The position numbers were made by a program, and so were the translations under genes. The notes beneath the pieces were generated by a model that worked only from the letters and a program-made list of their open reading frames with translations, was not told where the DNA came from and did not search any database. From DASYSL01 sp036003365 (GTDB lineage Bacteria > Eisenbacteria > RBG-16-71-46 > DASYSL01), in contig DASYSL010000119.1 of the NCBI GenBank assembly GCA_036003365.1, forward strand, positions 1-24,705: DNA of 24,705 nucleotides, written 5' to 3'. Below, piece by piece: positions 14,341-22,314 of this stretch. Numbering within the stretch: position 1 is the stretch's first letter; every line of letters begins with the position of its first letter.

Positions 14341-15066
14341 TCAATCCTTCACGACGTTCGGGGGCTCGAGACGCGCCAGGGTGCCGAGATTGCGCATGGC
14401 GCGCCGGAGCAGAAGGCCGACCATCGACAGCGTGAGGACGACGCCGAGCACGTCGTACGCCGTCATCACGACGCCGAAGAGGCGGAACGGCAGGGGACCC
14501 GTGGTGAGCGCGAGCAGGTTCAGGAACAGGAGCGCCAGGCGCGCCTCCGTTGGCCCCAGCCACCCATAACCATAGCGGAATTCGCCCAGCACGTAGGTCT
14601 CGAGATAGACGTTGATCGAGAGCACGAGATACATGGTGACGAGCGCCAGCGCCACCGCGAGCAGCATGTAGGGCGAGAGTCCGAGGCCGAGACCGATGGC
14701 CACGGTCGAGTACGCGTCGGTCAGATGGTCGAGATAGAAGCCGTAGCGCGGGCGCTGGATGTGCCGCACGCGCGCCAGCGTGCCGTCCAGGCTGTCGCCG
14801 AACCAATGCACGGCGAGGAGCGCGTTGGCCGCCCAAAGCCACGCCGGGTTGTGATTGCTCAGCATGTAGGCGGCCATGATGCCGGTGGCGGCGACGATGC
14901 CGAGCCCGGTGAGATGGTCGGGCATCACCCAGCGCGGCAGGCGCGCGGCGGCGCGCGGCAGGAACCACTTCTCGAAGCGCGCAACGATGAAGCGCGCGGT
15001 GCGCTTGGCTTCGGGGCTTCCGGAGGACAAGGACGCGCCGGGGCTCGTGCTCTGGGGCTCGGGCAT
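14341..15066 (-). CDS. CDP-alcohol phosphatidyltransferase family membrane protein
   Basis: A 241-residue integral membrane enzyme that transfers a phospho-alcohol from a CDP-linked donor in phospholipid synthesis. The complete family motif is seen at residues 91-117: D91-x2-D94-G95-x2-A98-R99, then G109-x3-D113-x3-D117 (GDSLDGTLARV and YGFYLDHLTDAYS). About six membrane helices surround it. The acceptor alcohol (glycerol-P, inositol-P, serine or other) cannot be told. ATG at 15066 is chosen because earlier starts would run into the divergent amidohydrolase gene 53 bp away. There is no clear ribosome site. An N-terminal Ser/Pro-rich cytoplasmic segment precedes the first helix. Confidence 0.88.
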   Translation of the reverse strand: MPEPQSTSPGASLSSGSPEAKRTARFIVARFEKWFLPRAAARLPRWVMPDHLTGLGIVAATGIMAAYMLSNHNPAWLWAANALLAVHWFGDSLDGTLARVRHIQRPRYGFYLDHLTDAYSTVAIGLGLGLSPYMLLAVALALVTMYLVLSINVYLETYVLGEFRYGYGWLGPTEARLALLFLNLLALTTGPLPFRLFGVVMTAYDVLGVVLTLSMVGLLLRRAMRNLGTLARLEPPNVVKD

Positions 15067-15119
15067 GCGGGAGAGCAAAGGCGTTCTGTGAGGCGGCGTC
15101 AACCCGTGGAGAGGTCGCA

Positions 15120-16760
15120 ATGAGCGGGAGTGTGGCACACGCGTTGGACTGGGCGCTCGTCGGCGGGTTCGTGCACCGTGACGCGGCGAGCGCACCCGAG
15201 CCCCTCGCCATCGGCATGAAGGACGGCGCCATCGCCTTCGTGGGAGGCGAGCAGGAGCTCGGCGCGAGCGTGCCGACTCGTCGTCTCGCGGGTCACCACG
15301 TCTATCCCGGGTTCGCCGACGCGCACGGGCATCTCTATCACTTGGGAGCGCGACTCGAGGAAGTGCGGCTCGAGGACGCGCACTCCGCCGACGAAGTGCT
15401 GGCGCGCGTGCGCGCCGCGGCCACCTCCATGCCGGCGAGCGCCTGGGTGCTGGGCGGCGGCTGGGACGAGTCCTTGTGGACAGACGGCAGAATGCCGAGC
15501 GCCGAGGATCTCGAGGCTGCTTCCGGCGGACGGCCGGCATGCCTCCAGCGCCGCGATTGCCACGCGGTGTGGGTGTCGGCGTCGGTGCTCGCCCTGGCCG
15601 GAATCGATGCCAGCACGGCCGAGATCGAGGGCGGACGCATCCTGCGCGATACGAGCGGCCGGCCGACCGGCGTGCTCATCGATCGCGCGAAGGATCTGGT
15701 GACGCGCATGGTGCCGGCGCCGACGTACGACGCCATGCGCCGCCGTTTGTTGCTGGCGATGCGCGCCTGCTCGGAAGCTGGCCTCACCGCCGTGCATGAC
15801 ATGGGTGTGGATGCGGCAGAGCTCGCCGCCTTGCGCGAGCTCGACCGCGAGGGTCGCCTGCCGATTCGCGTGCACGCCGCCGTGCACGACGAGGCCACCT
15901 TGTGGGCCGAGGAGTTCGCGCGCGGGCCCCAGAAAGGCGAAGGCCACCGCCGCCTCGCCGTGCGAGCGGTCAAGCTCTTCTCCGATGGTGCCCTGGGCTC
16001 GCGCGGCGCCGCGCTGTTCGAGGACTACACGGACGATCCCGGCAACCGCGGGTTGCTCCTGCTCCATGGCGACGAGCTGATCGAGCGTCTCACGCGGGCC
16101 ACGCGCGCCGGCTTCCAGAGCTGCGTGCACGCCATTGGCGATCGCGCCAATCGTGAAGTGCTCGACGCCTTCGCGACCATGGCGGGGGGCCCCGATGGCG
16201 CGGCGTTCCTGGCGCTCCGCCCGCGCATCGAGCACGCGCAGGTGCTCGCCGAATCGGACATTGCGCGCTTCGCCGCCATCGGCGTCATCGCCTCGATGCA
16301 GCCCGTGCACGCCGCCGGCGACCAGCGCTGGGCCGAAGCGCGGCTGGGCACGGAGCGCGCCCGCTTCGCCTACGCCAATCAGAGCCTGGCCCAGGCACAC
16401 GCCCGCCTCTGCTTCGGCTCCGACTTCCCGATCGAGACGCACGATCCGCGTGAAGGCTTGATCGCGGCGCGCACCAGAGCGCTTCTCGGCGGGGACACGG
16501 GCGGCGGATGGAACCCGAGTGAGCAGGTGTCGGCGGAAGTAGCGATCGCGGGCTACACCTCCGGACCCGCCTACGCCTCGTTCGGTGAGAACGAACGCGG
16601 CAAGATCGCCGAGGGCTACCTCGCTGACTTCACGATCTGGGACCGCGATCTGAACTCCGCCTCAGCGGCCGAGCTGCGCCAGGCCCGGGTCATTGCCACC
16701 ATCGTGGCCGGAAAGCTCGAGCACTCGGCGCTGCCCCCGGGGGCAGTGGTGAGGCGATAG
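15120..16760 (+). CDS. Amidohydrolase, YtcJ-like metal-dependent hydrolase
   Basis: A 546-residue amidohydrolase-superfamily enzyme. Metal-site text includes the beta-1 HxH in FADAHGHLYH (H69, H71), the histidine in SCVHAIGDRAN, RIEHAQV, and the aspartate in CFGSDFPIE. The VKLFSDGALGSRGA stretch is diagnostic for the YtcJ/exoenzyme-regulatory AepA group. Start ATG at 15120 has GGAGAGG five bases upstream. Substrates of this group are mostly uncharacterised N-acyl or formamide compounds. It stands alone, divergent from the phosphatidyltransferase. A perfect 16-bp palindrome lies in its last codons. Confidence 0.9.
   Translation: MSGSVAHALDWALVGGFVHRDAASAPEPLAIGMKDGAIAFVGGEQELGASVPTRRLAGHHVYPGFADAHGHLYHLGARLEEVRLEDAHSADEVLARVRAAATSMPASAWVLGGGWDESLWTDGRMPSAEDLEAASGGRPACLQRRDCHAVWVSASVLALAGIDASTAEIEGGRILRDTSGRPTGVLIDRAKDLVTRMVPAPTYDAMRRRLLLAMRACSEAGLTAVHDMGVDAAELAALRELDREGRLPIRVHAAVHDEATLWAEEFARGPQKGEGHRRLAVRAVKLFSDGALGSRGAALFEDYTDDPGNRGLLLLHGDELIERLTRATRAGFQSCVHAIGDRANREVLDAFATMAGGPDGAAFLALRPRIEHAQVLAESDIARFAAIGVIASMQPVHAAGDQRWAEARLGTERARFAYANQSLAQAHARLCFGSDFPIETHDPREGLIAARTRALLGGDTGGGWNPSEQVSAEVAIAGYTSGPAYASFGENERGKIAEGYLADFTIWDRDLNSASAAELRQARVIATIVAGKLEHSALPPGAVVRR
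16731..16746 (+). repeat. Perfect 16-bp palindrome inside the 3' end of the amidohydrolase gene
   Basis: CTGCCCCCGGGGGCAG, the fully symmetric form of the palindromes at 18701, 18775 and 18812. Here it encodes part of ALPPGAVV and is not followed by a T-run, so it is not an obvious terminator. Confidence 0.7.
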
Positions 16761-16798
16761 GGACCCCAATCTTCCGGGAACTCTCGCCCATTGCGGTG

Positions 16799-16804
16799 TA
16801 GAAT
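16799..16804 (+). promoter_or_regulatory. Putative -10 box (TAGAAT) of the lipoprotein gene
   Basis: GTAGAATCATTG here is identical to the same 12 bases at 610-621 in the cargo-gene promoter. No good -35 is visible at 16-18 bases. The lipoprotein start is 79 bp downstream. Confidence 0.4.
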
Positions 16805-16883
16805 CATTGTCCCACTCGAGGGGTCGTTCCCACCCGCGAGACGCGATCGGACCCTCTCCGCCGCGCCGCCCACGGAGGCCGCC

Positions 16884-17864
16884 ATGAGATTGTCTTTCGC
16901 CCTTTGCCTTGCTGTTCTGCTCGCCGGGTGCGGGCGTGACGCCGCGCCGATCGCGCCTCAGAGGGCATCGGCCTCGCTCGAGTCCGCGAGCCTCGCCGTG
17001 ACCAAGTCCGGAAAGCTCGACGACCTGTGGCCCAACGACAACGGTCACTCGTGGAGCTATGACCTTCGCTACAACCAGGCTCCATTCGGCATCCTTCCTT
17101 TTCCGAGGTTCTATCCCACTCCGGAGCAGGTCCCTCCCGTGCCCAAGCCGGAAGATGTCGTCTCCTATCTGGGCGAGACATTGCCCATCGGGACGCTTGA
17201 AACCGCGGACTACGGATTGGCCTTCGACGGCATGACGACGACACAAAGCGGAGCGACCGGACAGAACCTGGTCGAGACCGCGGAATTGACCAAGGGCATG
17301 CGCACGAAGTTCGTCGCCGACTTCCGGGCTCGGCTTCTGGCGCAGGTGGCAAGAGCGCGGCCCGATCTCAGAAACGCGATCCGCGCGCTCGATGACACGA
17401 TTCCTCCCGAGGTCTATTTCACACCGCTCTTCCTGCACGGCGGCGCTTGGGAGAAGACACCGGAATACATCGGTGCGTACGGAGATCTGGATCGTGATCT
17501 GGCATGGCTCTACCTGAAGGCGGATACGCGCCAAGGGGCGACGTTCCGGCTTCAGCTCATCAAGGAAATCGCCAGCGACGTGTACCTGAACGGCTGGGTC
17601 GTCCCGCGTCGGCTCCGCGACTCCCACGCGAAAGCGGTGCAGGTGATCTATGTGATCGACTACGGGATCAGTCAGGCCACGGATCAGAGCGGCAACGTGA
17701 TCGGCTATTTGGCGTCGACGACCTATGGCTCCGTGACCTACGTGCCGGGGATCGGCCCAGTGTCCTCGGTCGAGCGCTTCGCCACCACGGACGATCTCGC
17801 GCATCCAGTCGACGAGATCTCGACCACCCTGCGAAGCAGCGGCAGCGCCTTGGCTCTGCGCTAA
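16884..17864 (+). CDS. Lipoprotein of unknown function
   Basis: A 326-residue protein with an unambiguous lipoprotein signal (RLSFALCLAVLLAGC, Cys 16) and start ATG at 16884 five bases after GGAGG. The mature part begins with a linker (Ala/Ser-rich) and then LWPNDNGHSWSYDLRYNQAPFG, a stretch of the kind that opens 'text-like' beta domains in secreted proteins of FCB-group genomes. No catalytic motif is recognisable. The remainder is mixed alpha/beta with an aromatic-rich centre (YIGAYGDLDRDLAWLYLKADT). It is monocistronic, with a promoter-like box upstream and a strong terminator 20 bp after the stop. Confidence 0.8.
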   Translation: MRLSFALCLAVLLAGCGRDAAPIAPQRASASLESASLAVTKSGKLDDLWPNDNGHSWSYDLRYNQAPFGILPFPRFYPTPEQVPPVPKPEDVVSYLGETLPIGTLETADYGLAFDGMTTTQSGATGQNLVETAELTKGMRTKFVADFRARLLAQVARARPDLRNAIRALDDTIPPEVYFTPLFLHGGAWEKTPEYIGAYGDLDRDLAWLYLKADTRQGATFRLQLIKEIASDVYLNGWVVPRRLRDSHAKAVQVIYVIDYGISQATDQSGNVIGYLASTTYGSVTYVPGIGPVSSVERFATTDDLAHPVDEISTTLRSSGSALALR

Positions 17865-17883
17865 CCCCGGCGGAGGAAACGAA

Positions 17884-17918
17884 GAGGGGCGCCTCGCTCG
17901 AGGCGCCCCTTCGATTTT
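17884..17918 (+). terminator. Strong hairpin terminator between convergent genes
   Basis: An 11-bp GC-rich stem (17886-17896 with 17899-17909), extended by an A-T pair, then TTCGATTTT. It serves the lipoprotein gene and, less well, the convergent VOC gene. Confidence 0.85.
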
Positions 17919-17935
17919 CCGGCCCTGCCCACGAA

Positions 17936-18532
17936 CTATTTTCGCTTCGGCTGGGCGATCCAGATGCTGCGGCCCTCGGGGTCGCGCGTGATGAGCACGC
18001 GGTGGCCCCAGGGCTTGTCCTCGGGCGGACCTTCGAAGGAGACGCCGCGCGTCTGCAGCTTGCGATAGGCCTCGTCCACGTCGGCCACGAGGAAATAGAT
18101 GTTCGGCTCGCGCGGCATCATCGTCGGATGGCTCATGGGCGGCATGAAGCCGAGGCTCGAGCCATTCGATGTCTGCACCCAGAGGTAATTCCACTGCGGG
18201 TCCCAGGTGAACTTGGTGAACCCGAGCTGCTGGGTGTAGAAGCGGCGCACCTCTTCCAGATTCAGGGACGTGTAATCGAGGTGCAGGCTCTCGAGCCCCA
18301 TGGCATTGGGAACCGGGGGCGGACCCGCGGGACGCTCGCCGCCGGCGGGCTTGGGCGCGGGCTTCTTGGGAGGGGCCTTGGTCTGGGAAGCCGGGGCCTT
18401 GGTCTGGGAAGCCGGGTGGGCAGCCTTCTTGACCGCCACCGGGGGACGCCGGGTCGGCACGGGGCCCGCAGGCTTGGCAGCCTTCTTGGGCCGAGGCCGC
18501 GCATGGTCGCGCGACGTCTTTTTGATGGCCAC
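17936..18532 (-). CDS. VOC-superfamily (glyoxalase/dioxygenase fold) protein with a basic Lys/Pro/Ala tail
   Basis: A 198-residue protein. Residues 78-195 form a vicinal-oxygen-chelate domain (LHLDYTSLNLEEVRRFYTQQLGFTKF, NIYFLVADVDEAYRKLQTRGV, ITRDPEGRSIWIAQP), a fold of glyoxalases, bleomycin-resistance proteins and dioxygenases; the metal ligands are not certain. Residues 1-76 are a basic, disordered segment (KKAAKPAGP, KKPAPKPAGG) resembling histone H1-like or nucleic-acid-binding tails, containing two exact ASQTKAP units. The start is GTG at 18532 with GGAGGAG upstream. The fusion is unusual. Substrate is unknown. Confidence 0.8.
   Translation of the reverse strand: MAIKKTSRDHARPRPKKAAKPAGPVPTRRPPVAVKKAAHPASQTKAPASQTKAPPKKPAPKPAGGERPAGPPPVPNAMGLESLHLDYTSLNLEEVRRFYTQQLGFTKFTWDPQWNYLWVQTSNGSSLGFMPPMSHPTMMPREPNIYFLVADVDEAYRKLQTRGVSFEGPPEDKPWGHRVLITRDPEGRSIWIAQPKRK
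18374..18415 (-). repeat. Two exact 21-bp tandem units in the VOC gene
   Basis: The 21-bp unit at 18374-18394 recurs at 18395-18415. It encodes the duplicated ASQTKAP heptapeptide of the basic tail, a likely slippage site that changes tail length in frame. Confidence 0.8.
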
Positions 18533-18612
18533 GCTCTCCTCCCTGGATCGAGTACGCCCGAAACGGGCTCGCCGCAGTCTATCTCAACGCGGTTTTCGCG
18601 CAACGCATTTTG

Positions 18613-18628
18613 TGGCATGCCCTTTGCA
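18613..18628 (+). promoter_or_regulatory. Sigma-54 promoter (-24/-12) upstream of the tryptophanase gene
   Basis: TGGCATGCCCTTTGCA fits the RpoN consensus TGGCAYRNNNNTTGCW at every specified base. Transcription would begin near 18639 and produce a leader of about 327 nt before the tryptophanase ATG. That leader contains the palindrome array and the GGCTTCCTTG repeats. An enhancer-binding activator would be required; none is encoded in the window. Confidence 0.6.
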
Positions 18629-18662
18629 GCCGCATTTCGCGCCGCCAATTCGCTACGGCGGA

Positions 18663-18827
18663 CTGCCCTCCGCAGGAACGTCCGGTAGCGGTTCGCGGCA
18701 CTGCCCCCAGGGGCAGCACAGGTCAAACAGCGAATCGCGGCCCCTCGGGGGCGGTTGATCGTGGACAACAAGAACTGCCCCCAGGGGCAGTGGGGCTCGC
18801 GCAGCCACGGACTGGCTCCGGGGGCAG
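18663..18827 (+). repeat. Array of palindromes at about 37-bp spacing in the tryptophanase leader
   Basis: CTGCCCCCAGGGGCAG occurs at 18701 and 18775, a variant CTGGCTCCGGGGGCAG at 18812, and a degenerate GC-rich palindrome centred near 18746. The centres (about 18708.5, 18746, 18782.5, 18819.5) are 36.5 to 37.5 bp apart. A weaker CTGC..GCAG palindrome lies at 18663-18675. The 21-base stretches in between are unrelated. The period is not a multiple of three, so this is not a protein repeat. This array and the adjacent short repeats fill the 433-bp gap between the VOC and tryptophanase genes. Operator array or RNA hairpins are both possible. Confidence 0.75.
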
Positions 18828-18877
18828 TCGAACGAGGTGGCTTCCTTGAAGGGCTTCCTTGGAGGCGGCTTCCTTGA
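18761..18877 (+). CDS. Possible leader peptide ORF before tryptophanase (speculative)
   Basis: A 38-codon frame from GTG 18761 (or TTG 18755) to TGA 18875-18877, preceded by a G-rich CGGGGGCGG. It contains two TGG (Trp) codons, one at codon 11 and one at codon 34, and ends in Pro just before the stop, as E. coli TnaC does. It lacks the TnaC WFNxD core, and the G-rich ribosome site coincides with a palindrome. It is listed because tryptophanase operons are classically controlled by such leaders, not because coding is shown. Confidence 0.15.
   Translation: MDNKNCPQGQWGSRSHGLAPGAVERGGFLEGLPWRRLP
18839..18876 (+). repeat. Three direct GGCTTCCTTG repeats
   Basis: Copies at 18839-18848, 18852-18861 and 18867-18876, spaced 13 and 15 bp. 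The last runs into TTGACA (18874-18879), a consensus -35 box, though no good -10 follows at 16-18 bases. They could be regulator half-sites overlapping a second promoter for tryptophanase. Confidence 0.7.
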
Positions 18878-18965
18878 CAGAGAAACGAGCCCCACCCGAA
18901 GATAGAGAGTCCGCACCCGCCGTCTTGCCGATCCTCACGAAACCCCCGATTCCAACGGAGGCGTC

Positions 18966-20360
<1,395 letters not shown>

Positions 20361-20389
20361 TTCCAGCTCCCGAGGAAGACTTCCGACCG

Positions 20390-21544
20390 ATGCCGATTTC
20401 CCGTTACTTGTCGTCCGTCCGCCGCGCTGCCGTGATCGCCCTCGCCGCTCTGCCCGCCGTGGTGGCCGCCGGACTCGCCGCGCCCTCCGATTCGACCAAG
20501 ACCCAGGCCAAGCCACCCATCACGCAGGTCCACGGCGCGGAGCCGGGGGGCGCTTCGACGCAATCGTCGCGTAAGTTCCATCCCATACCCTTGCCCGACA
20601 GCCTCGGCGACGACATCCATGCCGCGTGGCGCCTGCGCGCGCGCGTCGGCAAGGCGTACTGGCCGCAGTGGATCACGCATCCGCCGGCGCCGCTGGTCGT
20701 ACGTGGCAATCCGTTCGACTTCTTCATCCTGCATCCCGATCCTCCGAGCGCCACGACGGCACCCAAGCCGATCGAGGGTGGCGGCTATTACTACGTGTCG
20801 CTCGAGCGGCTCAAGGCGACGCCGGAGCGCGACACGCGGATCGAGGAGATCAATCGCTGGTGGTCGGTGAGCTACGACCTGGAAGGGGGGCGCGGCAGCG
20901 CCACCCGTCCGCAGATCGCGTCCATGCTCGCCGATCGCGACTTCATGGTGTTCGAGATGCAGACCTGGCGCCCGCAGTGGGCCGGGCTCGCGCAGATGGA
21001 CCGTGTGCTCCTGCTGCGCAGCAATCCCGATCTGCGCGCCTGGCTCGATTCGGAAGCCGTGGCGCTGCGCTCCGCCATCCTGAGCGACGACGCCAAGCTG
21101 CGCTCGACCCTGGCGCGCAAGGCCATTCGGGCGCGCGGCATGGCCGACGAGATCGCGAGCCACGACATGAAGCTGCAGGGCGCGCTCGACTGGTATGAAG
21201 CGGCGGTGCGCTCGGAGGGAGCCACGCGCTACGTGTCGCTCCTGCTCGACGAGGAGGCCAAGAACGTGGTGGCAGGCGATACGTCGTACGCGATGCCGAC
21301 GGCGGGAGGGGACTTTGCCTTCCGGGCCAAGGTGTGGCGGACCCACCTGGCCCACTCCAAGGAGAGGGATGTCACCGGCCTCAGCCTGACCACCCTGCGC
21401 GAGATCGGGGCCATGTACTGCGTGCTGCTCGACGCCTCGCAGCCGGGCTGGCAGGCCGATTTCTTCAACCCGGCAACCCGCTCCGTGGATCTCCTGAGCA
21501 AGGTCCTGGCCGCCGGCCGAAACTCGAAGATTTTTTCGGGGTAG
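20390..21544 (+). CDS. Secreted protein of unknown function
   Basis: A 384-residue protein with a typical signal peptide (RRAAVIALAALPAVVAAGLAA, cleavage near residue 30) and then a Ser/Thr/Pro/Gln linker. The mature part has aromatic motifs (AYWPQWITHPPAPLVVRGNPFDFFILHP, YYYVSLERLK, INRWWSVSYDLEGG) and a helical C-terminal half (LDSEAVALRSAILSDDAKLRSTLARKAIRARGMADEIASHD). I recognise no catalytic motif or family. It starts 29 bp after tnaA and is probably co-transcribed with it, although a functional link is not evident. Its ribosome site is weak (GAGGA 13 bases upstream). Confidence 0.75.
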   Translation: MPISRYLSSVRRAAVIALAALPAVVAAGLAAPSDSTKTQAKPPITQVHGAEPGGASTQSSRKFHPIPLPDSLGDDIHAAWRLRARVGKAYWPQWITHPPAPLVVRGNPFDFFILHPDPPSATTAPKPIEGGGYYYVSLERLKATPERDTRIEEINRWWSVSYDLEGGRGSATRPQIASMLADRDFMVFEMQTWRPQWAGLAQMDRVLLLRSNPDLRAWLDSEAVALRSAILSDDAKLRSTLARKAIRARGMADEIASHDMKLQGALDWYEAAVRSEGATRYVSLLLDEEAKNVVAGDTSYAMPTAGGDFAFRAKVWRTHLAHSKERDVTGLSLTTLREIGAMYCVLLDASQPGWQADFFNPATRSVDLLSKVLAAGRNSKIFSG

Positions 21545-21595
21545 AAGGGGAAGAGCAGGGAAAACCGGGCTTTTTGGAAACCCCGCGCAAGGCTC

Positions 21596-21624
21596 TTGTC
21601 GGTGCCACGTGGGACGCGTATAGA
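21596..21624 (+). promoter_or_regulatory. Promoter of the candidate small RNA
   Basis: TTGTCG (21596-21601), a 17-base spacer and TATAGA (21619-21624, within TATAGAAT). It is among the best promoter matches in the window, with no plus-strand gene downstream. Confidence 0.6.
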
Positions 21625-21630
21625 ATGGTC

Positions 21631-21748
21631 ACATTGGGGCTTGGCCCCAGACCCTCTTCGGTGACGAGGGGTTGGAACGAACGGTACCCTCGCGGCCCCC
21701 AGGGACCTCGGTCGGGAGGCCCGTTCGACTCCGGCCCCTCCTTCTTTT
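21631..21748 (+). ncRNA. Candidate structured small RNA of about 118 nt
   Basis: The region begins about 7 bases after a good promoter and ends in a hairpin with a TTCTTTT run. In between lie two or three further stems: 21635-21640 with 21644-21649; 21652-21656 with 21666-21670; and 21683-21690 with 21701-21707 with one bulged A. There is no start codon with a ribosome site and no open frame of note. It does not show the hallmark sequences of 6S, SRP, tmRNA or RNase P RNA that I know. Its terminator overlaps the stop codon of the convergent LOG gene. Expression and function are unproven. Confidence 0.5.
21714..21748 (+). terminator. Terminator of the candidate small RNA
   Basis: GGAGG (21715-21719) pairs with CCTCC (21737-21741), continued by two more pairs across a bulge, and is followed by TTCTTTT. 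The T-run overlaps the TAA of the convergent LOG gene. Confidence 0.6.
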
Positions 21749-22310
21749 ATCTCGAAACGGCGCGCGCTCGCGCAGCGGCCAGCGCGCGGACGGCCTCGTC
21801 GGGGTCCTTGGCCCAGGTGACGAGCGCGAGCAGCGCGGGATCGTCCACCAAGCGCAGCGACTGGAGTGCGGCCAGGAAGCCGGGCCACGCCATGCCCAGG
21901 CAGACGAGGGGTCGCGGCGCCTCATGCTCGAGCACGGCGTGATTCCACGCCAGGAAGAGCTCGGTCAAGGTTCCCACGCTGCCCTCCAAGGCGATGAATC
22001 CATCGGATTGAAAGAGCACGGTGAGACGCTCGAGCAGCGTGTCGGTGTGCACGCGCTCGCTGAGCCATGCGTTGGGCGTGCGGTCGCGAAAGCCGTCGAG
22101 GGTGACGCCGGTCACATGTCCGCCGGCGTCGCTGACGCCTTGGCTCACCGCCGCCATGGCGCCGCCGTAGCCGCCGTTGGCGACCGTGGCACCGGCGCGC
22201 GCGAGTGCGGCTCCCGTCGCCACCGCGAGATCCCAGCCCTCCGTGCCTTCGGCCAGCGTCGAGGAGCCGAACACGGTGACGCGCCAGCCGGCGAGCGGCT
22301 GCGAGGTCAT
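21747..22310 (-). CDS. LOG-family (SLOG Rossmann) nucleotide-binding protein
   Basis: A 187-residue protein of the LOG/lysine-decarboxylase-like group. GSSTL (15-19) and VANGGYGGAMAAVSQG (43-58) form the Rossmann nucleotide site, and EGSVGTLTELFLAWN (109-123) corresponds to the PGGxGTxxE motif, with Pro and the second Gly changed to Glu and Ser. Classical LOG enzymes release cytokinin bases from nucleotide monophosphates; many bacterial members cleave AMP-like nucleotides or only bind them. The motif change makes the activity uncertain. ATG at 22310 is 4 bp after the stop of the Fe-S carrier gene, so it is third in that operon. Confidence 0.85.
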   Translation of the reverse strand: MTSQPLAGWRVTVFGSSTLAEGTEGWDLAVATGAALARAGATVANGGYGGAMAAVSQGVSDAGGHVTGVTLDGFRDRTPNAWLSERVHTDTLLERLTVLFQSDGFIALEGSVGTLTELFLAWNHAVLEHEAPRPLVCLGMAWPGFLAALQSLRLVDDPALLALVTWAKDPDEAVRALAAARARAVSR

Positions 22311-22314
22311 CGCC

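Noticed and set aside
14337..15540. Longer start for the phosphatidyltransferase (399-residue frame from 15540)
   Set aside because: The extra N-terminus is an Arg/Pro-rich antisense of the amidohydrolase gene; the family begins near the ATG at 15066.
18663..18827. Small CRISPR array
   Set aside because: Repeats of 16 bp with 21-base intervals are far shorter than known CRISPR units, the repeats are degenerate, and no cas gene is in the window.
18610..18916. Protein-coding genes in the tryptophanase leader (79-residue plus frame, 87-residue minus frame)
   Set aside because: Both are low-complexity readings of the palindromes without ribosome sites or recognisable folds, and the 37-bp repeat period shifts the frame.
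21631..21748. 6S, SRP or other known housekeeping RNA
   Set aside because: No single long hairpin with a central bubble (6S) and no GGAA-type SRP apical domain can be drawn, so it was kept as an unclassified candidate.
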